DNA of 28,965 nt from Acholeplasmataceae bacterium. Lineage in GTDB: Bacteria > Bacillota_I > Bacilli_A > Acholeplasmatales > Acholeplasmataceae. Made by a program: the position numbers and the translations under genes. Positions 1-8,530 of the stretch are shown here, piece by piece; position 1 is the stretch's first letter; the number at the start of each line of letters is the position of its first letter. Location of the stretch: assembly GCA_023230825.1 (NCBI GenBank), contig JALNWO010000008.1:1-28965 (forward strand). Reading direction: 5' to 3'. A model generated the notes under the pieces. The model was not told the DNA's origin. It made no database searches and was given only the letters and a program-made list of their open reading frames with translations.

Positions 1-96
1 ACGACGCAATATATTTTTCTCCCTAACGTCTGTCTACGTTTGCTTATTGTCTCTCTTTGCACAACCAATAAGCATGAACAGACAACTCCCTAACAC

Positions 97-126
97 AAGG
101 CTTTTATTAAAGCCTTTTTGTTTATC
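97..126 (+). terminator. Rho-independent terminator of a transcript entering from the left
   Basis: An 8-bp perfect stem (AAGGCTTT at 97-104, AAAGCCTT at 109-116) with a TATT loop is followed by T-rich sequence on the plus strand. Read on the minus strand it has no downstream T-run, so it serves a plus-strand transcript whose gene or RNA starts outside the window. Just before it, 28-83 can fold as a nested hairpin, and frame 1 stays open from base 1 to a TAA at 91-93. I cannot tell whether this is a protein tail or a structured RNA. Confidence 0.7.
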
Positions 127-162
127 AAAAAAACAAAACCCACCTCATAAGAGATGGGTTTT
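127..162 (-). terminator. Rho-independent terminator of the dehydrogenase-complex operon
   Basis: A 12-bp stem (135-146 with 151-162, loop ATAA) lies 19 bases beyond the stop codon of the E1 gene. On the minus strand the one non-Watson-Crick pair is G-U and the stem runs into TTTTGTTTTTTT. On the plus strand the same pair is a C-A mismatch and the T-tract is poorer. This identifies it as the 3' end of the minus-strand operon that begins near 6543. Confidence 0.85.
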
Positions 163-180
163 ATTTGATTAGGAGTATAG

Positions 181-2649
181 TTAAACGCCTTTTTTCGCTT
201 TTCTTAATTGATCAGCGACGGAATTATTCTGTTTACTTATATGCCCTTTTAAGGGTAAGATTCGATCATGAATCGCATCGATAATCCAATCGGCTTGGGG
301 GAAGAAATCCGCATCAAACTCAAATGGTGGTGTAATCCAGTTTTTCGCACCAACAACGACCGGTGGACCATCTAAATAATCAAAGGCCATTTCAGATATG
401 TTTCGTGCAAAATCATTTAAGATTGAACCTCTTGAAACGGCATCACTTGCAAGAACAATTCGGCCTGTTTTTTTAACCGACTCAATGACAGGGTCATAAT
501 TAAAGGGGACGATACTTCTCGCGTCAATCACCTCAGCAGAAATTTGATATTTTTCTTCTAAAATTTTCGCTGCTTCGATGGCATGGTATAACGTCGCTCC
601 AATGGTCAAGATGGTCACATCTGAACCGACTCTTTTAATACTTGGTTCACCCAAAGGAATTTCATAATATGCTTCTGGAACACCGGTTGTAACAAACTCT
701 TCACCTTTGTCATAAATTCGTTGGCTTTCAAAGAAGATAACCGGATCCGTACCATTTAGAGCTGCATTCATTAAACCTTTCGCATCATAAGGAGTTGCTG
801 GGAAAACCACTTTTAAACCTGGCATATGTGCAGGTAGGGCAACCCAGTCTTGAGAGTGTTGAGCACCATATTTTGAACCAATCGATACTCTTAAGACAAC
901 AGGCATTTTTAATACACCACTGCTCATCGCTTGCCATTTAGCAAGTTGGTTAAAGATTTCATCACCTGCACGACCCATGAAGTCTGCATACATCAATTCA
1001 ACAATGACTCGTCCACCACTTAAGCCATAGCCAACAGCAGTTGAAACAATCGCTGCTTCTGAAATAGGACTATTAAAGAGTCGGTGATAAGGTAAGGCTT
1101 CTGTAAGGCCACGATAAACGGCAAAGGCGCCACCCCAATCACGGACATCTTCCCCATAAGTGATTAAAGTTGGATCTTTATAAAAGCGGTCTAAAATCGC
1201 TTCAAAGAGCCCGTCTCTAAGATTGTATTGTTTAATCTTTGGATACATCTTGCCTTGGGGATCAAATGCATAACGTTCTCTTGATTTGAGTTGCTTAACG
1301 CGAGGATTTTCTTCATATGGAATAAGCATCTCTGATTGACGCGTTGGATCAAATGATTCAACCTCTTGGTTACTAAACATTAATGATTCAATATAGTGTG
1401 GGTCTTCATTTAAATCTAAGTATGGTGATTTTTCGATATCGACCGCAACTAAGAATAAACGGTACATTCTTTCTTTAACTGTCTTTAAGATGGCTTCAAA
1501 ATCTATTTCATCAGCAACTTTAGCCGCGACTAAATCGCGTCTAAATGTAATTAAAGGATCGATTGCTTCCCATGCTTCAATTTCTTCTTTTTCACGATAG
1601 CTCATTGCATCAGAAGGTGAATGGCCGCTATAACGATAAGTAACCACATCTAAAAAGACAGGACCTAAACCCTTTTTAATTAACTCGAGTTTTCTCCGAT
1701 ATGCGTCAATGACGGCTAGTAAGTTAAAACCATTCACTCTTTCACTATGAAGTTGTGACGGGTTAATCCCTGCACCTAAACGAGCAGCAAAGTCATATGC
1801 CATCGTTTCTCCTCGAGTTTGTCCACCCATTCCATAACCATTATTAAAGATATTAAAGATGATTGGCAAACCACCTTCTTTACCCCATAATTCATTGTAT
1901 TGGTCCATTGCTGCAAAGTTTAATGATTCATAAACAACACCACATCCAAGGGATCCATCACCAATGTTGGCGATGACTGTTCCTTTTTTATCATTCACTT
2001 TTTTATATAACGCGGCACCGGTTGCGATTGGGGCAGACCCACCAACAATGGCGTTGTTAGGATAAATTCCGAAAGGTTGGAAAAAGACGTGCATGCTGCC
2101 GCCCATTCCTTTATGGAATCCTGTTTTCTTAGCGAAAATCTCCGCAAGCGTTCCATACAGTAAAAAATCAATTGCTAAATCTTTCGTTTTTGCCGCGGGG
2201 CTTTCAGCTTGGACAACATGATATGTTGATCCTTTTTCATAGTCTTCCATAATTGTTTTTAATTTGTTTTCTGATAACTTATGAATGGAAACTAAACCAC
2301 GAGCTAAAACTTCACTATGGCTTCTATGAGAGCCGAATGTTAAGTCATTCTCATCCAGTAAATATGCTTGTCCTACGGATGCAGCTTCTTGGCCAATCGA
2401 TAAGTGAGCTGGTCCTGGATAACTAAATTTATATCCTTCGTATTCCCCTTTAACTTTAATTTCGTGAAGCATACTTTCAAATTCTCTTAAAGTTGCCATA
2501 TCATGATACATTCTTAAAAAGTCATCACGACTATAATTGTCTACTTCTTCACTCAATGGTTTTTGATAGGTATTTACAGGAATATCTTTAAAGGTAATTT
2601 TACCTGGTTTTAATATTTCTCTTGGATCGATAAATTTTTCTTTTGGCAT
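181..2649 (-). CDS. Fused E1 alpha-beta subunit of a ThDP-dependent 2-oxoacid/acetoin-type dehydrogenase
   Basis: This 822-residue protein joins both E1 subunits in one chain. The alpha part (about residues 45-420) carries the thiamine-diphosphate motif, with GDG at 230-232 and NN at 269-270, and the HLSIGQEA and KGMGGSMH segments. The beta part (about 468-810) has the SEAAIV glutamate segment near 530 and an AQHSQ histidine near 596. E1 forms the acyl-ThDP intermediate and passes the acyl group to the lipoyl arm of E2. An insertion of roughly 45-50 residues (about 119-167) separates two normally close alpha-subunit blocks. It is the last gene of the SorE-like/E2/E3/E1 operon, 12 bases after E3, with AGGAG before the start. 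Pyruvate, acetoin and a deoxysugar-derived hydroxyketone are all possible substrates, and sequence alone does not decide. The complex assignment is firm; the substrate is unknown. Confidence 0.9.
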   Translation of the reverse strand: MPKEKFIDPREILKPGKITFKDIPVNTYQKPLSEEVDNYSRDDFLRMYHDMATLREFESMLHEIKVKGEYEGYKFSYPGPAHLSIGQEAASVGQAYLLDENDLTFGSHRSHSEVLARGLVSIHKLSENKLKTIMEDYEKGSTYHVVQAESPAAKTKDLAIDFLLYGTLAEIFAKKTGFHKGMGGSMHVFFQPFGIYPNNAIVGGSAPIATGAALYKKVNDKKGTVIANIGDGSLGCGVVYESLNFAAMDQYNELWGKEGGLPIIFNIFNNGYGMGGQTRGETMAYDFAARLGAGINPSQLHSERVNGFNLLAVIDAYRRKLELIKKGLGPVFLDVVTYRYSGHSPSDAMSYREKEEIEAWEAIDPLITFRRDLVAAKVADEIDFEAILKTVKERMYRLFLVAVDIEKSPYLDLNEDPHYIESLMFSNQEVESFDPTRQSEMLIPYEENPRVKQLKSRERYAFDPQGKMYPKIKQYNLRDGLFEAILDRFYKDPTLITYGEDVRDWGGAFAVYRGLTEALPYHRLFNSPISEAAIVSTAVGYGLSGGRVIVELMYADFMGRAGDEIFNQLAKWQAMSSGVLKMPVVLRVSIGSKYGAQHSQDWVALPAHMPGLKVVFPATPYDAKGLMNAALNGTDPVIFFESQRIYDKGEEFVTTGVPEAYYEIPLGEPSIKRVGSDVTILTIGATLYHAIEAAKILEEKYQISAEVIDARSIVPFNYDPVIESVKKTGRIVLASDAVSRGSILNDFARNISEMAFDYLDGPPVVVGAKNWITPPFEFDADFFPQADWIIDAIHDRILPLKGHISKQNNSVADQLRKAKKGV

Positions 2650-2661
2650 TTGTTCTATCTC

Positions 2662-4035
2662 CTATAAATGAAACAATGCGTCTTTTATCAATTCACCAAC
2701 TGTTGGGTGAGGATAAATGATTTGTTTCAATGTTTCAATTTGTATTTCAAGTTGCATCATGGCACTTAAAAATAAAATAATTTCACTTGCATAAAGGGCA
2801 CATATATGAGCACCTATTAATGTTTGTTTTTTCTGGTCAACGATGAGTTTAATCAAACCACTCTTGTCGTTACTTTCAGCTAAATGCCTTCCTGAATAAG
2901 AAACTGGTAGTTTGCTTACTTTAATGTCATAGCCTTTGGCTTTCGCCTCTGCTTCGGTATATCCGACTGATCCTACTTCAGGGTGCGTATAAATAACTGA
3001 AGGAACATGTTCATATTGAATGTGATCGGCTTTTCCTAAGATATTGTTCACGCAGACTTCTGCTTCTTTATATGCGGTGTGAGCCAACATGGATTGTCCG
3101 TTAACATCACCAATGGCATAAACATTTGCGATATTTGTCTTCATCTGCGAATCTGTAATAATCGCTCCACCTTTGGTTAATTCAACATTTATGTTATCCA
3201 ACCCTAAACCTTGTGTATTGGCTTTTCTTCCCACCGATAACAATACTTTGTCAAATGGTATTGTTTCGTTTTTATCATTGACATTATATATTACTTCTTT
3301 TGTGTCTACCTTGGTCACTTTCGCATTTAAAATAAATGTGATTCCTTGTTTTTCTAGCGTCTTTTTCAGTTCATTTGCAATATCTAAATCGAGTGTGCCA
3401 CCAATCGTTGGCTGCATCTCTACAACAGTGACTTGGCTACCAATCTGGGCAAAATAAGATGCCATTTCTAAACCGATAACACCACCGCCAATGACAACCA
3501 ATTGTTTTGGTAATTCTGTCAAATCCAAAATTTCTTTACTCGTAAGAATTCGGTTGGCTTTTAAACCGGCTTCAACTCCTTCAATAGGAGGAAGAATTGG
3601 GGTCGATCCTGTAGCAACAACCAATCGTTCACCACGAACGACTTCTTCGCCCACTTGAATGACAAACATTTCGTTTTCTTTTTTAATAACTTCTGCTGTA
3701 CCTTCTAAAACTGTCACTTTTGCCGATTTCATTTTAAAACCAACACCAGCAACCAAAGCTTTGACGACTTGATTTTTTCTTTGAACGACATCGTTTAAAT
3801 GAAAAGTGACGTCTTTCGCTTGTATTCCATAAGGCTCACCTTGTGTCGCATAAGTGTATTGTTTTGCGCTATTTAAAAGGGCTTTACTAGGAATACAGCC
3901 TTCGTTCAGACAAACACCACCAAGGCGGTGTTTCTCAATAACTAAAGTGTTTAAGCCTGCTTTGCCGGCTAAATCGGCTGCGTGGTATCCGCCTGGACCA
4001 CCACCAATTATAATTAGTTCGTAATTTTTCATCAT
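2662..4035 (-). CDS. lpdA: Dihydrolipoyl dehydrogenase (E3)
   Basis: This 457-residue flavoprotein reoxidises dihydrolipoamide on E2 with FAD and NAD+. It has the N-terminal FAD fold GGGPGG (11-16), the redox disulfide in GGVCLNEGCIPSK (Cys42, Cys47), a second Rossmann motif VIGGGVIGLEMA near 180, and the C-terminal YPHPTVGE segment with the catalytic His and Glu. Length is normal for the family. It sits between E2 and E1, so it probably serves this complex rather than being the cell's only E3. Two adjacent ATG codons are possible: the GAGG site gives 5 bases to the first and 8 to the second (at 4032), so the product may be one residue shorter. Confidence 0.95.
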   Translation of the reverse strand: MMKNYELIIIGGGPGGYHAADLAGKAGLNTLVIEKHRLGGVCLNEGCIPSKALLNSAKQYTYATQGEPYGIQAKDVTFHLNDVVQRKNQVVKALVAGVGFKMKSAKVTVLEGTAEVIKKENEMFVIQVGEEVVRGERLVVATGSTPILPPIEGVEAGLKANRILTSKEILDLTELPKQLVVIGGGVIGLEMASYFAQIGSQVTVVEMQPTIGGTLDLDIANELKKTLEKQGITFILNAKVTKVDTKEVIYNVNDKNETIPFDKVLLSVGRKANTQGLGLDNINVELTKGGAIITDSQMKTNIANVYAIGDVNGQSMLAHTAYKEAEVCVNNILGKADHIQYEHVPSVIYTHPEVGSVGYTEAEAKAKGYDIKVSKLPVSYSGRHLAESNDKSGLIKLIVDQKKQTLIGAHICALYASEIILFLSAMMQLEIQIETLKQIIYPHPTVGELIKDALFHL

Positions 4036-4042
4036 TGATTCC

Positions 4043-5272
4043 TCACTTAAGTCCCTTCATATCTGCTTCTATCTTTTTTGAAAATGATTCTAAATACAGT
4101 TTTAAATCTTTTAAAAATCTGGAAGCATCGGCACCATCTAAAGCTTGATGATCATACGTTAATGATAAGCCCATGGCATCGTAAAAGACATAACGTCCAT
4201 ATTCATCCTTTTTCACTTGCGTTGTGATCGTGTTAACTCCTAAAATACCAGTTTGTGGAGGATTAATAATAGGTGTAAAGTGTTCAATATCAAGTGTTCC
4301 TAAGTTAGAAACGGTAAATGTCCCACCAGTTAATAAATCAGGATTGATATTACCTGCAAGACTCGCATTAATTAATTCTCGTGCTTGTCTTGAAACCTCT
4401 GATAACGTTAACGTGTCTGCGTAAAATAACGTTGGGACCATTAACCCTCTTTCTGTGTCCACTGCGATACCGATATGGGTGTGATTAAAAACTTTTAATG
4501 TTTGATTTTGAAAATGTGCATTTAAATCAGGATAGTCCTTAAGAACTCGTGAAAGAGCAAAAACCAACATATCATTAAACGTAATTCTTGGGAGGTTTTG
4601 TTCTTCCTCAATTAATTTTAAATTTTTTCGGTAATTAATCATATCTGTTGCATCAAAAGAAAGCGTATGTGTCAATTGCGCAATGGTTTGTAAACTGTGA
4701 AGCATTGCTTTCCCAATGATTCTTCGCATATTACTGAGCGGTTTCATTGTAAATTCAGCACCTGAAATTTCAGGTTTTGTTTGAATTATTACATTTTCTA
4801 ACGTAACATCACGATCGATAATTCTTCCTTCGGGTCCACTTCCTTGAAGACTTTCAAGGGAAATATTTTGTTTTTTGGCTTTGTTTTTCGCTCTAGGACT
4901 GGCAAAAATTTCACCAGATACCATTTGAGTCATGGGTTCAACAACTTGTGTTTGTGTAACCTCGACTGCTTTTACATCTTCTGTTTGCGGTGTGTCTTGT
5001 ACCGGCAATTCTATATCAATATCAATTTCTTCACCGGGCTCACCAATATAAATTACTGGTTCTAAAACATCAACAATGTCACCAGCTTCATATAAGATTT
5101 TTAAGACGACACCTTCAACTTCAGAATCATAGTCAAAGGCAGCTTTATCGGTTTCATAACTAAATAGTTTGGTACCCACTTTTACCGTATCGCCTTCATT
5201 GACATGCCACTCGCTTAAAAAGCAACTTTCTACGGTGATACCTTGCTTGGGCATTAAGACTGGTGTAGCCAT
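4043..5272 (-). CDS. Dihydrolipoyl acyltransferase (E2)
   Basis: This 409-residue E2 has a single lipoyl domain (about 1-80, lipoyl lysine Lys43 in ETDKAAF), an acidic linker, a peripheral subunit-binding domain (about 122-157, ASPRAKNKAKK...GPEGRI) and the acyltransferase core (about 170-400). The core keeps the catalytic His375 in DHQALDG; many relatives have Arg where this has Gln. It transfers the acyl group from E1 to CoA and forms the core of the complex. The start codon overlaps the stop of the upstream dehydrogenase gene as TAATG, showing translational coupling. The gene ends in TGA, which supports use of the standard code. Confidence 0.93.
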   Translation of the reverse strand: MATPVLMPKQGITVESCFLSEWHVNEGDTVKVGTKLFSYETDKAAFDYDSEVEGVVLKILYEAGDIVDVLEPVIYIGEPGEEIDIDIELPVQDTPQTEDVKAVEVTQTQVVEPMTQMVSGEIFASPRAKNKAKKQNISLESLQGSGPEGRIIDRDVTLENVIIQTKPEISGAEFTMKPLSNMRRIIGKAMLHSLQTIAQLTHTLSFDATDMINYRKNLKLIEEEQNLPRITFNDMLVFALSRVLKDYPDLNAHFQNQTLKVFNHTHIGIAVDTERGLMVPTLFYADTLTLSEVSRQARELINASLAGNINPDLLTGGTFTVSNLGTLDIEHFTPIINPPQTGILGVNTITTQVKKDEYGRYVFYDAMGLSLTYDHQALDGADASRFLKDLKLYLESFSKKIEADMKGLK

Positions 5273-6543
5273 TATTTCACCTCAATTTGTTTCCCGTGTT
5301 TCAAGAGATATTCCTCTGCTTCAACATTCCATAAACCGCCATGACGTTCACAAATTTCATCTAAATCTTTAAAGAAAGGATTGGTCTTACCTAATTCTTT
5401 AAAATCAGCAAGTGCTGTCATTGGCATTGAAATATGAGTATAAACAAGTTTTTTAGCACCTGGAACTTGGGGTAAGTTTAATGTTGTTTCAATGACTGAA
5501 TCTAAGCCCCCGACATGAGAAATTAAAATTTCTGGTCTCAATGTGTTGTTCGAGAACATTTCTAAAACTTCACGCATATCATTGGTATTACCACCTGATG
5601 TTCCTGTGACACGATGACCTTCATAATGAAGCGTGTAGTAATTTAAACTTGCGGAGAAGTTGGGGTCAGTTGGACCAGCAAAGAAGTTCAAGCATCCGTT
5701 AAAACCAAGCAACTGATCAGCCTGTTCAGCCAATGCTTTCACTGGAGCAAAAACAAAGACGTCATCATAGCCTTGACCTTGATTTAAAGCTTTCAATTGA
5801 TTCACGGGATCGGTATACTCTCTCGTATTTACATAAATCAGTTCAATCCCTTTTTCCAGGGCGTATGCTGGGGTTACCAAACGTTCGGCACTATCTAATC
5901 GTGCTTGATCAATATCCGTAACAACCAATAATTTTGGCGCAATCTCTCGATTAACAGCATATTCAATTGCTGCTAAACCCATCGGACCTGCTGCAGCTAG
6001 TAAAATGGTTGCCCCATCTTTTTTAATGTCCATTTCATGAATGTGCGTATCAAAATCTGAACGGAAACTTTCATGAAAAGCGCCGGCGATGCATGAAAAG
6101 GGTTCTGCTAGAGATCCAGCAAAATAACCTTCGCCTTCAAATGGTAAAAGACAATTTTGGATCATGACTTCTTCAGGGATAATCACATACGTTGCATTAC
6201 CACCAATAAATTCATAAGAATATCCTGGCGCATCTAAACTCCCTTTGTAGTTTAGAGCTGGTTGAATGGAGTATTTAGTTCCAATATGATACTTATCTTT
6301 CCATTCATCACCAATTTCCAATAATTCTAAAACAAACTCATGACCAACAATGATCGGATTTTCACTAATATCTGAAGGAACTCGCTTATGAGCTTCTCCT
6401 TGGTTGACCGCTTTATAAGTTGACATACAAATGCTGTCAGAAATCACTTTTGCTAAGATTTCTGTAGGTTTAATCTTAGGCAAATCAAATGTTTCTAAAC
6501 GTAAATCATTCACTCCATATAAACGTACCGCTGTTGTTTTCAT
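5272..6543 (-). CDS. Zinc-dependent dehydrogenase, L-sorbose-1-phosphate reductase-like
   Basis: This is a medium-chain zinc alcohol dehydrogenase of 423 residues. It has a GroES-like N-terminal domain with likely zinc ligands Cys39 and the GHE pair His68/Glu69, and a Rossmann segment AAAGPMGLAAIEYA near 183-196. The opening (LYGVNDLRLETFDLP), the ICMSTYK segment and the overall length match my recollection of SorE, which reduces L-sorbose 1-phosphate to D-glucitol 6-phosphate. In this setting the substrate may be another ketose 1-phosphate, such as L-rhamnulose 1-phosphate; that is inference. It is the first gene of the four-gene dehydrogenase operon, has a GAGGTG ribosome site, and is divergent from the DeoR regulator. 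Family is confident, substrate is not. Confidence 0.8.
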   Translation of the reverse strand: MKTTAVRLYGVNDLRLETFDLPKIKPTEILAKVISDSICMSTYKAVNQGEAHKRVPSDISENPIIVGHEFVLELLEIGDEWKDKYHIGTKYSIQPALNYKGSLDAPGYSYEFIGGNATYVIIPEEVMIQNCLLPFEGEGYFAGSLAEPFSCIAGAFHESFRSDFDTHIHEMDIKKDGATILLAAAGPMGLAAIEYAVNREIAPKLLVVTDIDQARLDSAERLVTPAYALEKGIELIYVNTREYTDPVNQLKALNQGQGYDDVFVFAPVKALAEQADQLLGFNGCLNFFAGPTDPNFSASLNYYTLHYEGHRVTGTSGGNTNDMREVLEMFSNNTLRPEILISHVGGLDSVIETTLNLPQVPGAKKLVYTHISMPMTALADFKELGKTNPFFKDLDEICERHGGLWNVEAEEYLLKHGKQIEVK

Positions 6544-6575
6544 TCAATACACCTCATCTATTATTTTCTAAGTTA

Positions 6576-6584
6576 ATTATACCA
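6576..6584 (-). promoter_or_regulatory. Extended -10 promoter for the SorE-like/E2/E3/E1 operon
   Basis: Read on the minus strand this is TGGTATAAT, an extended -10 element (TGn plus TATAAT), 33 bases before the ATG at 6543. No convincing -35 hexamer is seen 16-18 bases upstream, as is common for extended -10 promoters. Confidence 0.55.
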
Positions 6585-6598
6585 CGCATGATTGATAC

Positions 6599-6628
6599 TT
6601 GATTAGTTTGCTTATCTTGTTGTATAAT
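6599..6628 (+). promoter_or_regulatory. Promoter of the DeoR-family regulator
   Basis: TTGATT (6599-6604) and TATAAT (6623-6628) are separated by 18 bases on the plus strand, a good sigma-A-type arrangement. A second TATAAT lies at 6634-6639 but has no well-placed -35. The predicted start of transcription falls just before the palindrome at 6641-6663. Confidence 0.6.
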
Positions 6629-6640
6629 AATCATATAATA

Positions 6641-6663
6641 CTCATATATCGAGCATATATGAG
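6641..6663. promoter_or_regulatory. Palindromic operator candidate for the DeoR-family regulator
   Basis: CTCATATAT (6641-6649) and ATATATGAG (6655-6663) form a perfect 9-bp inverted repeat around CGAGC. A related TCATATA half-site lies just to the left near 6631. The palindrome lies right after the -10 of the regulator's promoter, where binding would block its own transcription, and upstream of the divergent operon's promoter. Binding by this regulator is inferred from position. Confidence 0.55.
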
Positions 6664-6690
6664 CGTATTTAAGCAAGTGGAGGTCATATG

Positions 6691-7455
6691 ATGGCAAATT
6701 TGGAAAGACAAGATGATATTCTTGCAATTCTTGCGAAGGAAAAGACAATTAGTGTAAAGAAATTAGCACAAGTTTTATATGTCAGTGAAGCAACCGTTCG
6801 TCGTGATTTAACCCATATGAATAACCTTGGTTTACTAAGGAGAACACATGGTGGTGCAATGATGGCCCAAGATGCAGCTCATGAATCTGCTTTTGCCATG
6901 CGTGAAGTTGCCAATATTGGCGCGAAGAAACTTATTTGTGGATTAGCCATTCAACAATTACATAATCAAGATGTGGTTTTTATGGATAGTAGTTCAACGA
7001 TGCTTCCTTTAATTCCCTTACTCCAAAGATTTAATCGAATGTCCATTGTTACACATGGGATTCGAACCGGACTTTTACTTTCAAATTTGGAAAACATAGA
7101 AATCTTTTTAGCAGGGGGAAGAGTGGCCAACTTCTCAAATAGTATTTTAGGGAGCTCTGTCATTAATTTTTATGATCAAATCAATGCCGATGTTTCCCTT
7201 TTATCTAGTAGTGGGATTAATTTAGATGGTCATATCACCGATAACAACATCGATCATGCCATGTTAAAACAAAAAATGATCAACAAGAGTAAACGGGTTA
7301 TTTTACTCATTGACCATTCCAAATTTGATAAAACATTTATGACAAGTTCATTTAAGTTATCTGATGTCGACCTTGTAATTACTGATAAAAAACCTTCTTT
7401 AGCCTACATTGAATTAATTAAAAGGGCTGGATGTGAGCTGATTTACCCACAATAA
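6691..7455 (+). CDS. DeoR-family transcriptional regulator
   Basis: This protein of about 254 residues has an N-terminal DeoR-type helix-turn-helix (residues about 1-57, with VSEATVRRDL and LRRTHGGAM) and a C-terminal DeoRC sugar-phosphate-binding domain with the DSSSTM and DHSKFDKT segments. DeoR regulators usually sense a phosphorylated sugar intermediate and repress nearby catabolic genes. Two ATGs are in tandem at 6688 and 6691; the second gives 7 bases from GGAGG instead of 4, so I chose it. It lies between the two minus-strand operons, divergent from one and convergent with the other, with only 13 bases between its stop and the aldolase stop. The likely effector is a rhamnose-pathway phosphate, by inference. 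Confidence 0.9.
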   Translation: MANLERQDDILAILAKEKTISVKKLAQVLYVSEATVRRDLTHMNNLGLLRRTHGGAMMAQDAAHESAFAMREVANIGAKKLICGLAIQQLHNQDVVFMDSSSTMLPLIPLLQRFNRMSIVTHGIRTGLLLSNLENIEIFLAGGRVANFSNSILGSSVINFYDQINADVSLLSSSGINLDGHITDNNIDHAMLKQKMINKSKRVILLIDHSKFDKTFMTSSFKLSDVDLVITDKKPSLAYIELIKRAGCELIYPQ

Positions 7456-7468
7456 TTTCACGCTTTTT

Positions 7469-8512
7469 TTACTTATACTCTTTTTCAGCCATTTTCTTAC
7501 GATACTTCTCAGCTTCCCAGTTGTTAATAAAATCAACTTCAGTTTTATTCATTACTGATATTTTCATCTTATGGCGTTTAAGTGTGCCAACAATAAAAAG
7601 AAAGGCGAAAAGTGATTCATTCATGATTTCTGCTTCTTTTTTGTTGGTTTTATATTTGACTTTGTCATCTGAAAGAATCAGTTTTTGCGGATCTGCTTCT
7701 AATACGTTATTTAAAAAAATCAATTGATCAGGATATAGCGGATATTTATTTAAACTTTTAAGCGGATTTTTAAGTAAATCATGATTTTCTAAAATAACGG
7801 GTGACGTTGTTTGATAGAGGTTCTCCCCACTTTCAATGAGCGTCATGATTTTTTCTTCATTTTTAATTTTAAAATATTTTATAATTTGGTCGTTAACTTT
7901 AGTATGCAATTTAATGACACTCTCAACGTCATTTGTTGAAATAATTAAACCATGATTTTTTAAAAAGATGACTTCAGGGATTTCTTGGTGCTGGGCTTTA
8001 TATTGTTTAATCGCTTGATGAATAATCATCGATAAGGTTAGTCCTGGATCCACATAAGGTATAACCAAATAGGAAAAAGAACTTTCTCTAAAAAGGGTGT
8101 GAATGAATTTCTCGCCCTTTTTGGCACAGGTTAAAAGATTCACATAAACTGAGTGGGTATGAATAACATATTTATTTAAAACTGCATGAAAACCCGCTTC
8201 AACACTTGGTCTAAGTGTTTCCTGATTTTCTTTGGGAATAATGATCTTTTGTAAAATCTCTTTGTTAGCCTTTTCTAACTCTTCACCATGTAATTGATCT
8301 GCCTCATCTAAAAAGGTCTTTAACATTTGATATTGAAGATGAACGATTCCCTTGGTTTCATCCATTTCCTTTAATTTAAACCCTGAGGCTTTTATAATCA
8401 TTTCTTTCTCATTCAGCTTCACCGATGTGTTTCCACCACCGCCTTGAATATAATCGGTGCGGCTTCCAGCATATTGTGATATTTTAATCAGTTCTTGTAT
8501 CGCTTTTTCCAT
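7469..8512 (-). CDS. Class II aldolase/adducin-family protein, RhaE-like
   Basis: This 347-residue protein has the class II aldolase fold: GGGGNTSVK (24-32) for phosphate/backbone binding, Glu105 in RPSVEAGF, the zinc pair His118/His120 in HTH, and a third histidine His187 in KNHGLI. The enzymes cleave ketose phosphates to dihydroxyacetone phosphate and an aldehyde. With rhamnulokinase upstream the natural guess is L-rhamnulose 1-phosphate to DHAP plus L-lactaldehyde. It resembles the aldolase half of the fused RhaEW protein known from Bacillus more than E. coli RhaD (about 275 residues). Here the half stands alone and is last in the operon, 18 bases after the dehydrogenase gene. AGGAG lies 8 bases before the start. 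A different ketose phosphate substrate cannot be excluded. Confidence 0.82.
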   Translation of the reverse strand: MEKAIQELIKISQYAGSRTDYIQGGGGNTSVKLNEKEMIIKASGFKLKEMDETKGIVHLQYQMLKTFLDEADQLHGEELEKANKEILQKIIIPKENQETLRPSVEAGFHAVLNKYVIHTHSVYVNLLTCAKKGEKFIHTLFRESSFSYLVIPYVDPGLTLSMIIHQAIKQYKAQHQEIPEVIFLKNHGLIISTNDVESVIKLHTKVNDQIIKYFKIKNEEKIMTLIESGENLYQTTSPVILENHDLLKNPLKSLNKYPLYPDQLIFLNNVLEADPQKLILSDDKVKYKTNKKEAEIMNESLFAFLFIVGTLKRHKMKISVMNKTEVDFINNWEAEKYRKKMAEKEYK

Positions 8513-8530
8513 CTGTTATCTCCTAAAACC

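Noticed and set aside
2801..2811. CATATATGAG sequence like the operator half-site, inside the E3 gene
   Set aside because: Single half only, in coding sequence of an AT-rich genome; probably chance.
3173..3457. Plus-strand open frame of 94 codons
   Set aside because: It is antisense to the E3 gene, which has clear catalytic motifs in the other strand; no ribosome site or protein-like pattern.
6554..6748. Minus-strand 64-codon frame across the intergenic control region
   Set aside because: It overlaps the promoters, the palindrome and the start of the regulator gene and has no ribosome site.
7440..7480. Possible terminator between the convergent regulator and aldolase genes
   Set aside because: There is a T-run on the plus strand but only a very weak 4-bp stem before it, so I do not call a terminator.
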